Below are positions 1-5,978 of a stretch of 7,485 bases of DNA, one piece after another. Numbering within the stretch: position 1 is the first letter of the stretch; each line of letters opens with the position of its first letter. The stretch is from CAINEC01 sp046303115. GTDB taxonomy: Bacteria; Bacteroidota; Bacteroidia; AKYH767-A; OLB10. The stretch covers positions 1 to 7,485 of the forward strand of contig JBKCGZ010000114.1 in NCBI GenBank assembly GCA_046303115.1, in the 5' to 3' direction. Under the pieces are notes generated by a model, which saw nothing but the letters and a program-made list of their open reading frames with translations, made no database searches and was not told the DNA's origin. The position numbers and the translations under genes were made by a program.

Positions 1-312
1 ACCAATTGGATTACCACTATTCAAGCATCTGCTACGATAGACAATCGTTTTTTGATATTTAAAATCGGCGATAATTTTTTAGCCAATCCAATTGTTGATT
101 ATAATCCAGGTAATGGGACTTTATCAATGGCGAGTCAGACTTTCTATTGCCAAACGGCTGTAGATACTTCAAATCACACATTCGTCGGCACGGGGACCAT
201 TACGAGTCAAGGGCAGCAAAAGATTATTACAATCGACTATACCGATTCTTACTTTGATGCTGTTCAAGGAAACAATGTGAGCATCCCTCGAAGAGATATT
301 TACATTAAATAG
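1..312 (+). CDS. C-terminal fragment of an unrecognised, probably exported protein
   Basis: The reading frame is open from the first base of the window to a TAG stop, giving the last 103 residues of a protein whose start lies upstream. An in-frame TTG at position 52 could be mistaken for a start, but the frame continues unbroken before it, so it is more likely an internal Leu codon. The fragment is rich in Thr, Ser, Asn, Gly and Ile, with alternating polar and hydrophobic stretches that suggest beta strands (for example VGTGTITSQGQQKIITIDY). It has no membrane helix, one Cys, and a basic end (PRRDIYIK). This composition resembles small secreted proteins or lipoproteins of Bacteroidota, but I do not recognise a family and assign no function. 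It converges on the DinB-like gene and overlaps its 3' end by 8 bp. Confidence 0.65.
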   Translation, partial: TNWITTIQASATIDNRFLIFKIGDNFLANPIVDYNPGNGTLSMASQTFYCQTAVDTSNHTFVGTGTITSQGQQKIITIDYTDSYFDAVQGNNVSIPRRDIYIK

Positions 313-775
313 CCGGTTGAAACTGATGTAAATGATGGATGCAATGTTTGTATAACAAGCGCGTCCAAAGTTCTTCGTTTAAGTCGCCAAAAATCGGATT
401 ACGCACGACTAAGTTTTCATCTTGCTGAAATCGTTCATAAAAACGATTGATTTGCGATTGCAATTCGTCTAACAGAGCATTCGAGTTATCATTTTTCACG
501 GGAGCAGGCACCTCGCCCATCATGGCGTTTTTTGTCTCGGGCTTAAATAATTTATCCGTCATCAAAAATGCTTGCATGACAGGAAGTCGTTCTTCAGGAG
601 TATGAAACGTATCAAAAACTATATCGCCACTCGCATTTTTACAAGCTTCAATTAAATGCTCGAGCATCTGATTAAAATTCATTTTGCCCCAATTAGCATT
701 TGCAGGTTGAGATAGTGAGCGAAAATCGTTCACTAATTGATTTAACAAATAGTCTTTTTGTTCTGCTGTTGTCAT
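305..775 (-). CDS. DinB/DUF1569-like putative metal-binding protein
   Basis: A complete 156-residue protein, the usual size for the DinB/DUF1569 four-helix-bundle superfamily. The family pattern is visible: an N-terminal helix ends in NQMLEHLIEAC, with His40 as the likely first metal ligand. Near the C-terminus NPIFGDLNEELW is followed by YKHCIHHLHQF, where His144 and His148 (H-x3-H) would supply the other two. The ending resembles the HHLxQF ending of DUF1569. Members of this superfamily are cytoplasmic; some use the metal for thiol transfer (bacillithiol or mycothiol S-transferases), but most have no known substrate, and none can be named here. There is no signal peptide or membrane segment. 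It starts 11 bp after the ybaB-family stop codon on the same strand, so it is probably its operon partner. The TAA stop lies inside the end of the convergent upstream gene. Confidence 0.75.
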   Translation of the reverse strand: MTTAEQKDYLLNQLVNDFRSLSQPANANWGKMNFNQMLEHLIEACKNASGDIVFDTFHTPEERLPVMQAFLMTDKLFKPETKNAMMGEVPAPVKNDNSNALLDELQSQINRFYERFQQDENLVVRNPIFGDLNEELWTRLLYKHCIHHLHQFQPAI

Positions 776-786
776 AGCTAGTTAAA

Positions 787-1092
787 TTAAAATCCTGGAA
801 ATCCTGGTAACATATCACGTCCTGCTGCTTTCATTTCTGTCTCTGAAATATCATCTGCTTTACTTAATGCATCTGCGAAAGCTAATTCTAAAAAATCCTG
901 TACTTCTTCTTTTCGCTCAGGAAAAAGCAAGCAAGGATCAATATCAATCGACTTCAATTTCTTATTGGCAGTTAGTGTAATTTTCACTTGTCCTTGTGCA
1001 GATATACCATCCACATAAACAGTATCGAGGCGAGCTTTCACCTCTTCCATTTTCTTTTGAACATCACCGAGTTTACTTAAAATATCGAACAT
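787..1092 (-). CDS. YbaB/EbfC family nucleoid-associated protein
   Basis: A complete 101-residue protein, typical for YbaB/EbfC, whose members are usually 100 to 115 aa. The family order is clear: an N-terminal amphipathic helix (DILSKLGDVQKKMEEVKARL), then a beta sheet with QGQVKITLTANKKLKSIDIDP, then a second long helix (KEEVQDFLELAFADALSKAD). The tail ends in MLPGFPGF, matching the Gly/Pro/Phe-rich tails of many homologues. Known members are cytoplasmic dimers that bind DNA with little sequence specificity. In many bacteria the gene lies between dnaX and recR; neither is present here. Instead it is the first gene of a probable pair with the DinB-like gene, and is divergent from the first peptide transporter. 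The ATG is supported by the position of the first helix and by a TAAATTTG box 22 bp upstream. Confidence 0.9.
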   Translation of the reverse strand: MFDILSKLGDVQKKMEEVKARLDTVYVDGISAQGQVKITLTANKKLKSIDIDPCLLFPERKEEVQDFLELAFADALSKADDISETEMKAAGRDMLPGFPGF

Positions 1093-1114
1093 AAATTTGT
1101 TTGGATTAGAGGTG

Positions 1115-1122
1115 CAAATTTA
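1115..1122 (-). promoter_or_regulatory. Probable -7 promoter element of the ybaB-family gene
   Basis: On the minus strand this reads TAAATTTG, a perfect match to the Bacteroidota -7 consensus TAnnTTTG, ending 22 bp before the ATG. This predicts a short leader of about 15 to 20 nt. I see no convincing TTG-type -33 box at the usual distance, so the call rests on the -7 match and its position. It would also drive the DinB-like gene downstream. Confidence 0.5.
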
Positions 1123-1165
1123 CAGCTAATTGTTAATTAAATAAACTCTAAACATAGAATCCATT

Positions 1166-1195
1166 TTGGAAGAACCTATCTTTTAATTACATTAG
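1166..1195 (+). promoter_or_regulatory. Possible promoter of the first peptide transporter
   Basis: TTG at 1166-1168 is followed after 19 bp by TACATTAG at 1188-1195, which matches TAnnTTTG at all but one fixed position. The spacing fits the Bacteroidota -33/-7 arrangement and predicts a leader of about 50 nt before the ATG at 1251. A weaker candidate, TATCTTTT at 1177-1184, has no suitable -33 box. The rest of the 158-bp divergent spacer (1093-1250) is AT-rich with no hairpin, repeat or operator that I can support. Confidence 0.3.
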
Positions 1196-1250
1196 TGCCG
1201 ATAAAGAATAAATCATAACAAGTTAAAACTAACCAAACCTAATAAAACGT

Positions 1251-2990
1251 ATGAGCACAAACAATCAAAGCGGACATCCGAGAGGGTTATACCTACTCTT
1301 CTTTACGGAGATGTGGGAACGCTTCAGTTACTATGGAATGAGAGCGATTTTCATTCTATACATGACAAAGGCCTTATTTATCGACAAGGCATTTGCTTCA
1401 AACATTTATGGAAGCTTTACTGGACTTGTATATTTAACACCATTACTTGGTGGTTACTTATGCGATAAGTATTGGGGAAACAGAAGAAGTATTTTATATG
1501 GAGGAATTTTAATGGCAGTTGGCCAGTTGTTCCTTTACTTAAGTGCAACCATGACAGTGCCTGATGTTCAATCGGCTTCTGCAATGACCTTTATGTGGGC
1601 TGGATTAACATTACTAATTATTGGAAATGGTTTCTTTAAACCAAATATTTCCACAATGGTAGGACAATTATACCCTCAAAATGATAATCGTGTTGACGGA
1701 GCATTTACAATTTTCTATATGGGTATTAATATGGGAGCATTTTTCTCTCCATTGATTTGCGGAAGTTTTACTGAATATAAATACGGCTTTTTGGCAGCCG
1801 CAATCGGAATGATTCTAAGTTTAATTTCTTTTGAAGTATTAAAGAATAAACATTTAAAAGGTCCTGATGGAAATCCAATTGGTATGCCTGTAGCTCCACT
1901 TGACATGAAAACAGGATTATCAATTGTAGGATCAATCCTTGCAATTTTCGCCTTGTTAAATTACAAAACTATTGTTGGCTTATTCCTAAATGCTGGCGCT
2001 ATAGCAGATATCAATTCTTGGTCACACATGATTGCCAATTTAGATGTAGTGGCTTATTTAATTTACATTTCGTTAATTGTAATGCCCTTATTAATTCTAA
2101 CAGATAAATCATTAACGAAAGATGAAAGAGAGCGTATTATCGTAATTTTCATTCTTGCCTTCTTCGTAATTTTCTTCTGGGCATGTTTTGAACAGGCAGG
2201 TGCATCGTTAACATTATTTGCAGATCAGCAAGTTGATAGAGCAATTGATATTAACATAAGCGCATATGTAATTGCTGCAGTATATGCTATCATCACTTAT
2301 TTCCTAGCAAATGCATTAGGATGGTTCTTTGAATGGACATCAAAAATTGTGAGAATTATTCAGGTGATTGGTGTATTGGCAATTATTGCTTTGACTGCCT
2401 TTGGATCTATCGCTGATATTCATTTATCAGAATTCCCATCTCCTTGGTTCCAATCAGTAAATCCATTAGCGATTATCATTCTTGCTCCTTTCTTTACAGT
2501 GATGTGGGGTAAATTAGCAAAACTAAATATGGAGCCTTCTTCTCCTCTTAAAATGGCGTTAGGTTTAGGATTAGTAGCATTAGGATATGTAATCATTGCA
2601 TTTGCTGTTCACGGCATTTCTCCTTCAACTAAAATTGCTATGTTCTGGTTATTTGCGCTGTATATTGTTCATACAATGGGAGAACTTTGCTTATCACCTA
2701 TCGGATTAAGTATGGTTAGTAAACTCGCACCCGTTAGATTATCATCTTTATTAATGGGAACATGGTTCTTAGCAAATGCAGTTGCAAACAAATTTGCTGG
2801 AACTTTAAGTGCGTTGATTCCTCCAGGAGCTGGTGAAGAAGCATCAACTGAAATTCCAAGTATCTTAGGAATTCAAATCAACAACTTATTTATTTTCTTC
2901 TGCGTGTTTATTGTATTAAGTGGAGCTGCTTCACTAATTCTATTAGCATTATACAGAAAGTTAATCAAAATGATGCACGGTGTAAACTAA
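1251..2990 (+). CDS. POT/PTR2 family proton-coupled oligopeptide transporter (long form, two-helix insert)
   Basis: A 579-residue inner-membrane protein expected to import di- and tripeptides with protons. The POT signature ExxERFxYYG is complete in the first helix (Glu20, Glu23, Arg24, Tyr27, Tyr28, Gly29). Other family motifs follow: GNGFFKPN at 125-132, the PTR2 signature FYMGINMG at 155-162, FWACFEQAG around Glu314 in canonical helix 7, and GELCLSPIGLS at 477-487. By eye there are about 16 hydrophobic segments, against 14 in typical bacterial POTs. The two extra ones (about 338-360 and 366-388) lie in the loop between canonical helices 7 and 8, which is about 80 residues here. No Shine-Dalgarno precedes the ATG, but the motif-bearing first helix begins about 12 residues in, supporting this start. 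A strong terminator follows, so it is probably transcribed alone. Exact substrates cannot be read from the sequence. Confidence 0.93.
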   Translation: MSTNNQSGHPRGLYLLFFTEMWERFSYYGMRAIFILYMTKALFIDKAFASNIYGSFTGLVYLTPLLGGYLCDKYWGNRRSILYGGILMAVGQLFLYLSATMTVPDVQSASAMTFMWAGLTLLIIGNGFFKPNISTMVGQLYPQNDNRVDGAFTIFYMGINMGAFFSPLICGSFTEYKYGFLAAAIGMILSLISFEVLKNKHLKGPDGNPIGMPVAPLDMKTGLSIVGSILAIFALLNYKTIVGLFLNAGAIADINSWSHMIANLDVVAYLIYISLIVMPLLILTDKSLTKDERERIIVIFILAFFVIFFWACFEQAGASLTLFADQQVDRAIDINISAYVIAAVYAIITYFLANALGWFFEWTSKIVRIIQVIGVLAIIALTAFGSIADIHLSEFPSPWFQSVNPLAIIILAPFFTVMWGKLAKLNMEPSSPLKMALGLGLVALGYVIIAFAVHGISPSTKIAMFWLFALYIVHTMGELCLSPIGLSMVSKLAPVRLSSLLMGTWFLANAVANKFAGTLSALIPPGAGEEASTEIPSILGIQINNLFIFFCVFIVLSGAASLILLALYRKLIKMMHGVN

Positions 2991-3010
2991 TTGCATCCAT
3001 TATAAATGAT

Positions 3011-3043
3011 AAAAAAGTCCTGATGATAAATCGGGACTTTTTT
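3011..3043 (+). terminator. Intrinsic terminator after the first peptide transporter
   Basis: The arms AAAAAAGTCCTGAT (3011-3024) and ATCGGGACTTTTTT (3030-3043) pair over 14 positions with a single T-G wobble around a 5-base loop, and the 3' arm ends in a run of T. It begins 20 bp after the stop codon. It separates the two transporter genes into different transcription units. The A tract on the left arm means it could also work on the minus strand, but no minus-strand gene reaches it. Confidence 0.88.
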
Positions 3044-3055
3044 ATTTATGCCCTA

Positions 3056-3086
3056 TTGGTAAATTGCTTAAAATAGATTTACTTTG
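3056..3086 (+). promoter_or_regulatory. Possible promoter of the second peptide transporter
   Basis: TTG at 3056-3058 is followed after 20 bp by TTACTTTG at 3079-3086, one mismatch from TAnnTTTG. It lies just after the terminator and 17 bp before the ATG at 3104, predicting a leader of only about 10 nt. An overlapping alternative -7 box is TAGATTTA at 3074-3081. The terminator upstream makes a promoter in this interval necessary if the gene is expressed independently. Confidence 0.4.
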
Positions 3087-3103
3087 ATTAAAACCAATTT
3101 ACT

Positions 3104-4597
3104 ATGTCGACATTAGCCGAGATACAAAACTTTAAAGGAAAATATCCGAAGCAATTATGGTATCTGTTCTTCTCCGAAATGTGGGAGCGTTTTTGCTTTT
3201 ATGGAATGCGAGGAATGCTTGCGGTGTTTATCGTATCGCAATTGAAGATGGATGAAGGCACTGCTAATTTGCAGTATGGCGCCATACAAGCCTTTGTATA
3301 TGCGTTTACATTTATCGGTGGACTCTTTGCTGATAAAATATTAGGGTTTCGCAAATCGCTTTTCTGGGGCGGATTATTGATGATTGCCGGAAGTTTGATT
3401 TTATCACTCGGAATTAATGTGAATCAATCGGTAGATAGTAATCACTTTTGGTTTTTCTTAGGAACTAGTTTTACTATTATCGGAACAGGATTTTTCAAGC
3501 CGAATATTTCAACAATGGTAGGTTCCTTATATCATGAAAATGATTCTCGCAGAGATGCTGGTTTCTCCTTGTTTTATGCAGGTATTAATGTTGGAGCCTT
3601 ACTTGGAGGATATGCATGTATTGCCATTGCAAATTCTTACTCTTGGAATTTAGCTTTCGGTTTAGCCGCGGTAGTTATGACGATTAGTTTGGTAACGTTC
3701 ATCTTCACACAAAAAAGTTTAGGTCCGATTGGATTATCACCTTTAAACGAAGGGAAAGGAAATAGAATAGCAGAGCTTGCAGTTTATATTGGATCATTAG
3801 CAGTCATCCCTGTTATTATGATGATGGTTGCAAAAACAGAGTACACCGATTACTTTATGTACACCATCGGACCTGCTGCACTACTTTACATCATCTTTGA
3901 ATTAAGAAAATATTCGAAAACGGAAGTCAATAAATTAATTGCAGCATTGGTGTTTATCTTTTTCTCTATTGTATTCTGGGGTATTTATGAGCAGAGCGGT
4001 GGTTCGTTAGCGTTATTTGCGCGTGAGAATTTACATAATACTATTTTGGGAATGCAATTTGATCCAAATGGAATTAATAATTCAGCGAATGCACTATTTG
4101 TAATCATCTTCGCTCCTATTCTTGGTTTGATTTGGGTATGGATGAGTAAAAGAAATCTTGAACCAAATACGCTAATCAAATTCGGTTTAGGCTTTATCTT
4201 TTTAGCTGGTGGATTCTTTGTTTTTTATCAGACAAAATTCTTTGCTGATGCGAATGGCGTAACATCACTAGAAGTATTTACACTCGCTTACTTCGTGATT
4301 ACCTTCGGAGAACTTTGTTTATCGCCAATTGGATTATCTATCATGACAAAACTTTCGCCTCAGCCTTTACAAGGAATGATGATGGGGATGTGGTTTCTCG
4401 CAAGTGCCTACGGACAATATGTAGCAGGTATTATCGGTGCGGGAATGTCAGATCCAAACCCGAAAGCTTCGCTAATGGAAAAATTAATATCCTACACTAA
4501 TGGCTATGAGCAACTGGCACTTTACTCAGTAATTTGCGGTATAATATTAATTGCAATATCACCAGCCGTCAAAAAACTGATGGGAGATATAAAATAA
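3104..4597 (+). CDS. POT/PTR2 family proton-coupled oligopeptide transporter (standard length)
   Basis: A 497-residue inner-membrane transporter of usual bacterial POT length, with about 14 hydrophobic segments. The helix 1 motif reads EMWERFCFYG at 25-34, so the acidic and basic residues (Glu25, Glu28, Arg29) are kept but the first Tyr of ExxERFxYYG is Phe32. GTGFFKPN at 127-134, FYAGINVG at 157-164, FWGIYEQSG around Glu296 and GELCLSPIGLS from 402 are all present. It lacks the helix 7-8 insert of its neighbour. The two proteins are therefore homologous but clearly diverged, not a recent duplication, and probably differ in substrate range or energetics (inference). The ATG is supported by the distance to the first helix and by the promoter-like sequence just upstream. 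Only 35 bp with no evident terminator separates it from the thioredoxin-fold gene, so some read-through is possible. Confidence 0.93.
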   Translation: MSTLAEIQNFKGKYPKQLWYLFFSEMWERFCFYGMRGMLAVFIVSQLKMDEGTANLQYGAIQAFVYAFTFIGGLFADKILGFRKSLFWGGLLMIAGSLILSLGINVNQSVDSNHFWFFLGTSFTIIGTGFFKPNISTMVGSLYHENDSRRDAGFSLFYAGINVGALLGGYACIAIANSYSWNLAFGLAAVVMTISLVTFIFTQKSLGPIGLSPLNEGKGNRIAELAVYIGSLAVIPVIMMMVAKTEYTDYFMYTIGPAALLYIIFELRKYSKTEVNKLIAALVFIFFSIVFWGIYEQSGGSLALFARENLHNTILGMQFDPNGINNSANALFVIIFAPILGLIWVWMSKRNLEPNTLIKFGLGFIFLAGGFFVFYQTKFFADANGVTSLEVFTLAYFVITFGELCLSPIGLSIMTKLSPQPLQGMMMGMWFLASAYGQYVAGIIGAGMSDPNPKASLMEKLISYTNGYEQLALYSVICGIILIAISPAVKKLMGDIK

Positions 4598-4620
4598 CTA
4601 GTATTTAATATTAAAATTCA

Positions 4621-4628
4621 TTAATTTG
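4621..4628 (+). promoter_or_regulatory. Possible -7 element very close to the thioredoxin-fold gene start
   Basis: TTAATTTG differs from TAnnTTTG at one fixed position and ends only 4 bp before the ATG at 4633. If it is used, transcription would begin at or next to the start codon. No TTG-type -33 box is seen at the usual distance. The alternative is that the gene is transcribed by read-through from the peptide transporter. Confidence 0.3.
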
Positions 4629-4632
4629 CATT

Positions 4633-5190
4633 ATGAAAAATAAACTATTCGTCACTTTTATAGCCTGCTGTATATTTTCTTTGTTTTCAGGATGCAATGC
4701 ACAATCATCCGAAAACAAGTATGATCCTAACGGCATCCACTGGATAAGCTTTGAAGAAGCAGTTAAGTTAAATGATGAAAAACCCAAACGAATTTTTATT
4801 GATACCTATACCGAGTGGTGTGGTTGGTGTAAAAAAATGGATGCTGCAACTTTTAAAGATCCTGCAGTGGTAAAATATATGAATGATAACTTCTATGCAG
4901 TGAAGCTAGATGCAGAAACAAAGGACACAATTAACTTCCGTGATAAGCAATTTACTTATGTTGCACAGTATAAAACAAATCAAATTGCAATCGATTTAAT
5001 GCAAGGACAAATGAGTTATCCAACCTACTCTTTTCTAGATGGGCAATATCAATTAATCTATAACTTAAAAGGATATCAAACAACTGATCAGTTTTTGCCG
5101 ACGCTGAAATATTTTGCTGAGGAAATGTATAAAAACAATGTTAAACTCGACGAGTATCTAAACAAACAAGGAAACGCAAATCAGAAATAA
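4633..5190 (+). CDS. Exported thioredoxin-fold protein with a CGWC active site, probable lipoprotein
   Basis: A complete 185-residue protein. The N-terminus has basic residues, a hydrophobic core (about 5-18) and LFSGC ending at Cys21, a plausible lipobox although Phe at -3 is not the usual Leu. Cleavage by signal peptidase I after NAQ is the alternative. The thioredoxin fold follows: FIDTYTEWCGWCKKM places the redox cysteines at 63 and 66, and MSYPTY supplies the cis-proline at 130 opposite the active site. Between them KTNQIAIDLMQGQ is a conserved-looking helix seen in Bacteroidota thioredoxin_7 or DsbD-C-terminal-like proteins. It should act in the periplasm as a disulfide reductase or exchange protein; its partner and direction are unknown. 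The ATG is fixed by the signal sequence. Its 3' end overlaps the convergent outer-membrane protein gene by 10 bp. Confidence 0.87.
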   Translation: MKNKLFVTFIACCIFSLFSGCNAQSSENKYDPNGIHWISFEEAVKLNDEKPKRIFIDTYTEWCGWCKKMDAATFKDPAVVKYMNDNFYAVKLDAETKDTINFRDKQFTYVAQYKTNQIAIDLMQGQMSYPTYSFLDGQYQLIYNLKGYQTTDQFLPTLKYFAEEMYKNNVKLDEYLNKQGNANQK

Positions 5191-5969
5191 ATATTAAGAT
5201 TTAATGCACCTCCGTTGTTATCGTTATCGATAGCAAACAAAGAAGATTTTCCAGTACCAGTAGTAATTACTTCTACAGCACCTCCATTCCATTTTTCTCT
5301 TACTAACTCCCCGGCTTTACGCGATTGTACCGATGGTCCCCAGCCAAACTCTCCGCTAATCGACATTTTAGGAGCGAAAAAATATTCAATTCCAATAAAT
5401 CCACGTAATGAAAATTCGATGGTATTACCTGGTTTGTATAGTGTGTTTCGTGTTACTTGATTTTCATTACTCAACTCATTCCCATAGGTAAAAGTTGTCT
5501 TGTCTGTTTTTACCCCATACAAAATCTCACCGCCATAATATGCACGTACTCGTCCATCACCTCTCCACTTTTGTATTCCGAAGCCCAAAGTAATCGCACT
5601 TGTTTTTTGAATCGACTCATCAATAACTAATTCATTCGGATTAGTGCTGCCATTTTTCGCAACAGCTGTATCATTTTTTAATGACGAAAAACCTAAACGC
5701 ACTTTCATACGATAAGCCATATCATTATCTTTTAGATATAATCCTGATAATGTTAGCGGATGCTTTTGTGCAAATAAAAATTCAGGTGCTATATTACTGC
5801 TTCCATTAAATAAGTTTCCTGTAAAATTGATGAAAGGCACTGCATCAATCGTTAATGCAAAATCGTTTTTTGCAGGTAAAATGGGCTTTCCTGATTTTGT
5901 TTTAAGAATATCTTGTGCATTTACATTTAAAGAACTTACAAGTAATGCTAAAGCGATTATTTTTTTCAT
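5181..5969 (-). CDS. Predicted outer-membrane beta-barrel protein, function unknown
   Basis: A complete 262-residue protein. Residues 1-18 form a clear signal peptide (MKKIIALALLVSSLNVNA, cleavage before Gln19). The mature part has many short alternating strands such as FSLRGFIGIEYFFAPKMSIS and ends NLNIYF, the terminal aromatic residue used as a sorting signal by many outer-membrane barrels. There is no TonB box or plug domain, and the length suggests a barrel of about 8 to 12 strands. I do not recognise a specific family. The gene begins 9 bp after the pfkA stop codon on the same strand and I see no promoter-like box between them, so it is probably cotranscribed with pfkA. It ends in TGA inside the last codons of the convergent thioredoxin-fold gene. 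Confidence 0.82.
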   Translation of the reverse strand: MKKIIALALLVSSLNVNAQDILKTKSGKPILPAKNDFALTIDAVPFINFTGNLFNGSSNIAPEFLFAQKHPLTLSGLYLKDNDMAYRMKVRLGFSSLKNDTAVAKNGSTNPNELVIDESIQKTSAITLGFGIQKWRGDGRVRAYYGGEILYGVKTDKTTFTYGNELSNENQVTRNTLYKPGNTIEFSLRGFIGIEYFFAPKMSISGEFGWGPSVQSRKAGELVREKWNGGAVEVITTGTGKSSLFAIDNDNNGGALNLNIYF

Positions 5970-5978
5970 ATTAGTAAT

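Noticed and set aside
52..312. A separate 86-residue gene starting at TTG
   Set aside because: The same frame is open back to base 1 with similar composition, so a truncated longer gene is the simpler reading.
1132..1140. TTAATTAA-type palindrome in the ybaB/transporter divergent spacer as an operator
   Set aside because: It is a short A/T palindrome with no second copy in the spacer, so there is no support for a binding site.
1715..1906. A 63-codon minus-strand frame within the first transporter
   Set aside because: It is antisense to the conserved PTR2 signature region and explained by codon bias of the real gene.
3985..4179. A 64-codon minus-strand frame within the second transporter
   Set aside because: It is antisense to helices 7-8 of the transporter and shows no start signals or protein-like features.
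4315..4500. A 61-codon + strand frame within the second transporter
   Set aside because: It is an out-of-frame reading of a strongly conserved transporter region; its translation has no recognisable features.
4604..4615. Perfect 12-bp palindrome TTTAATATTAAA between the second transporter and the thioredoxin-fold gene
   Set aside because: It is pure A/T in an AT-rich spacer, has no loop or T run suited to a terminator, and such palindromes arise easily by chance.
5215..5460. An 81-codon open frame on the + strand inside the barrel protein gene
   Set aside because: It lies fully antisense to a gene with a clear signal peptide and C-terminal barrel signal, has no promoter-like sequence and its translation resembles no protein.
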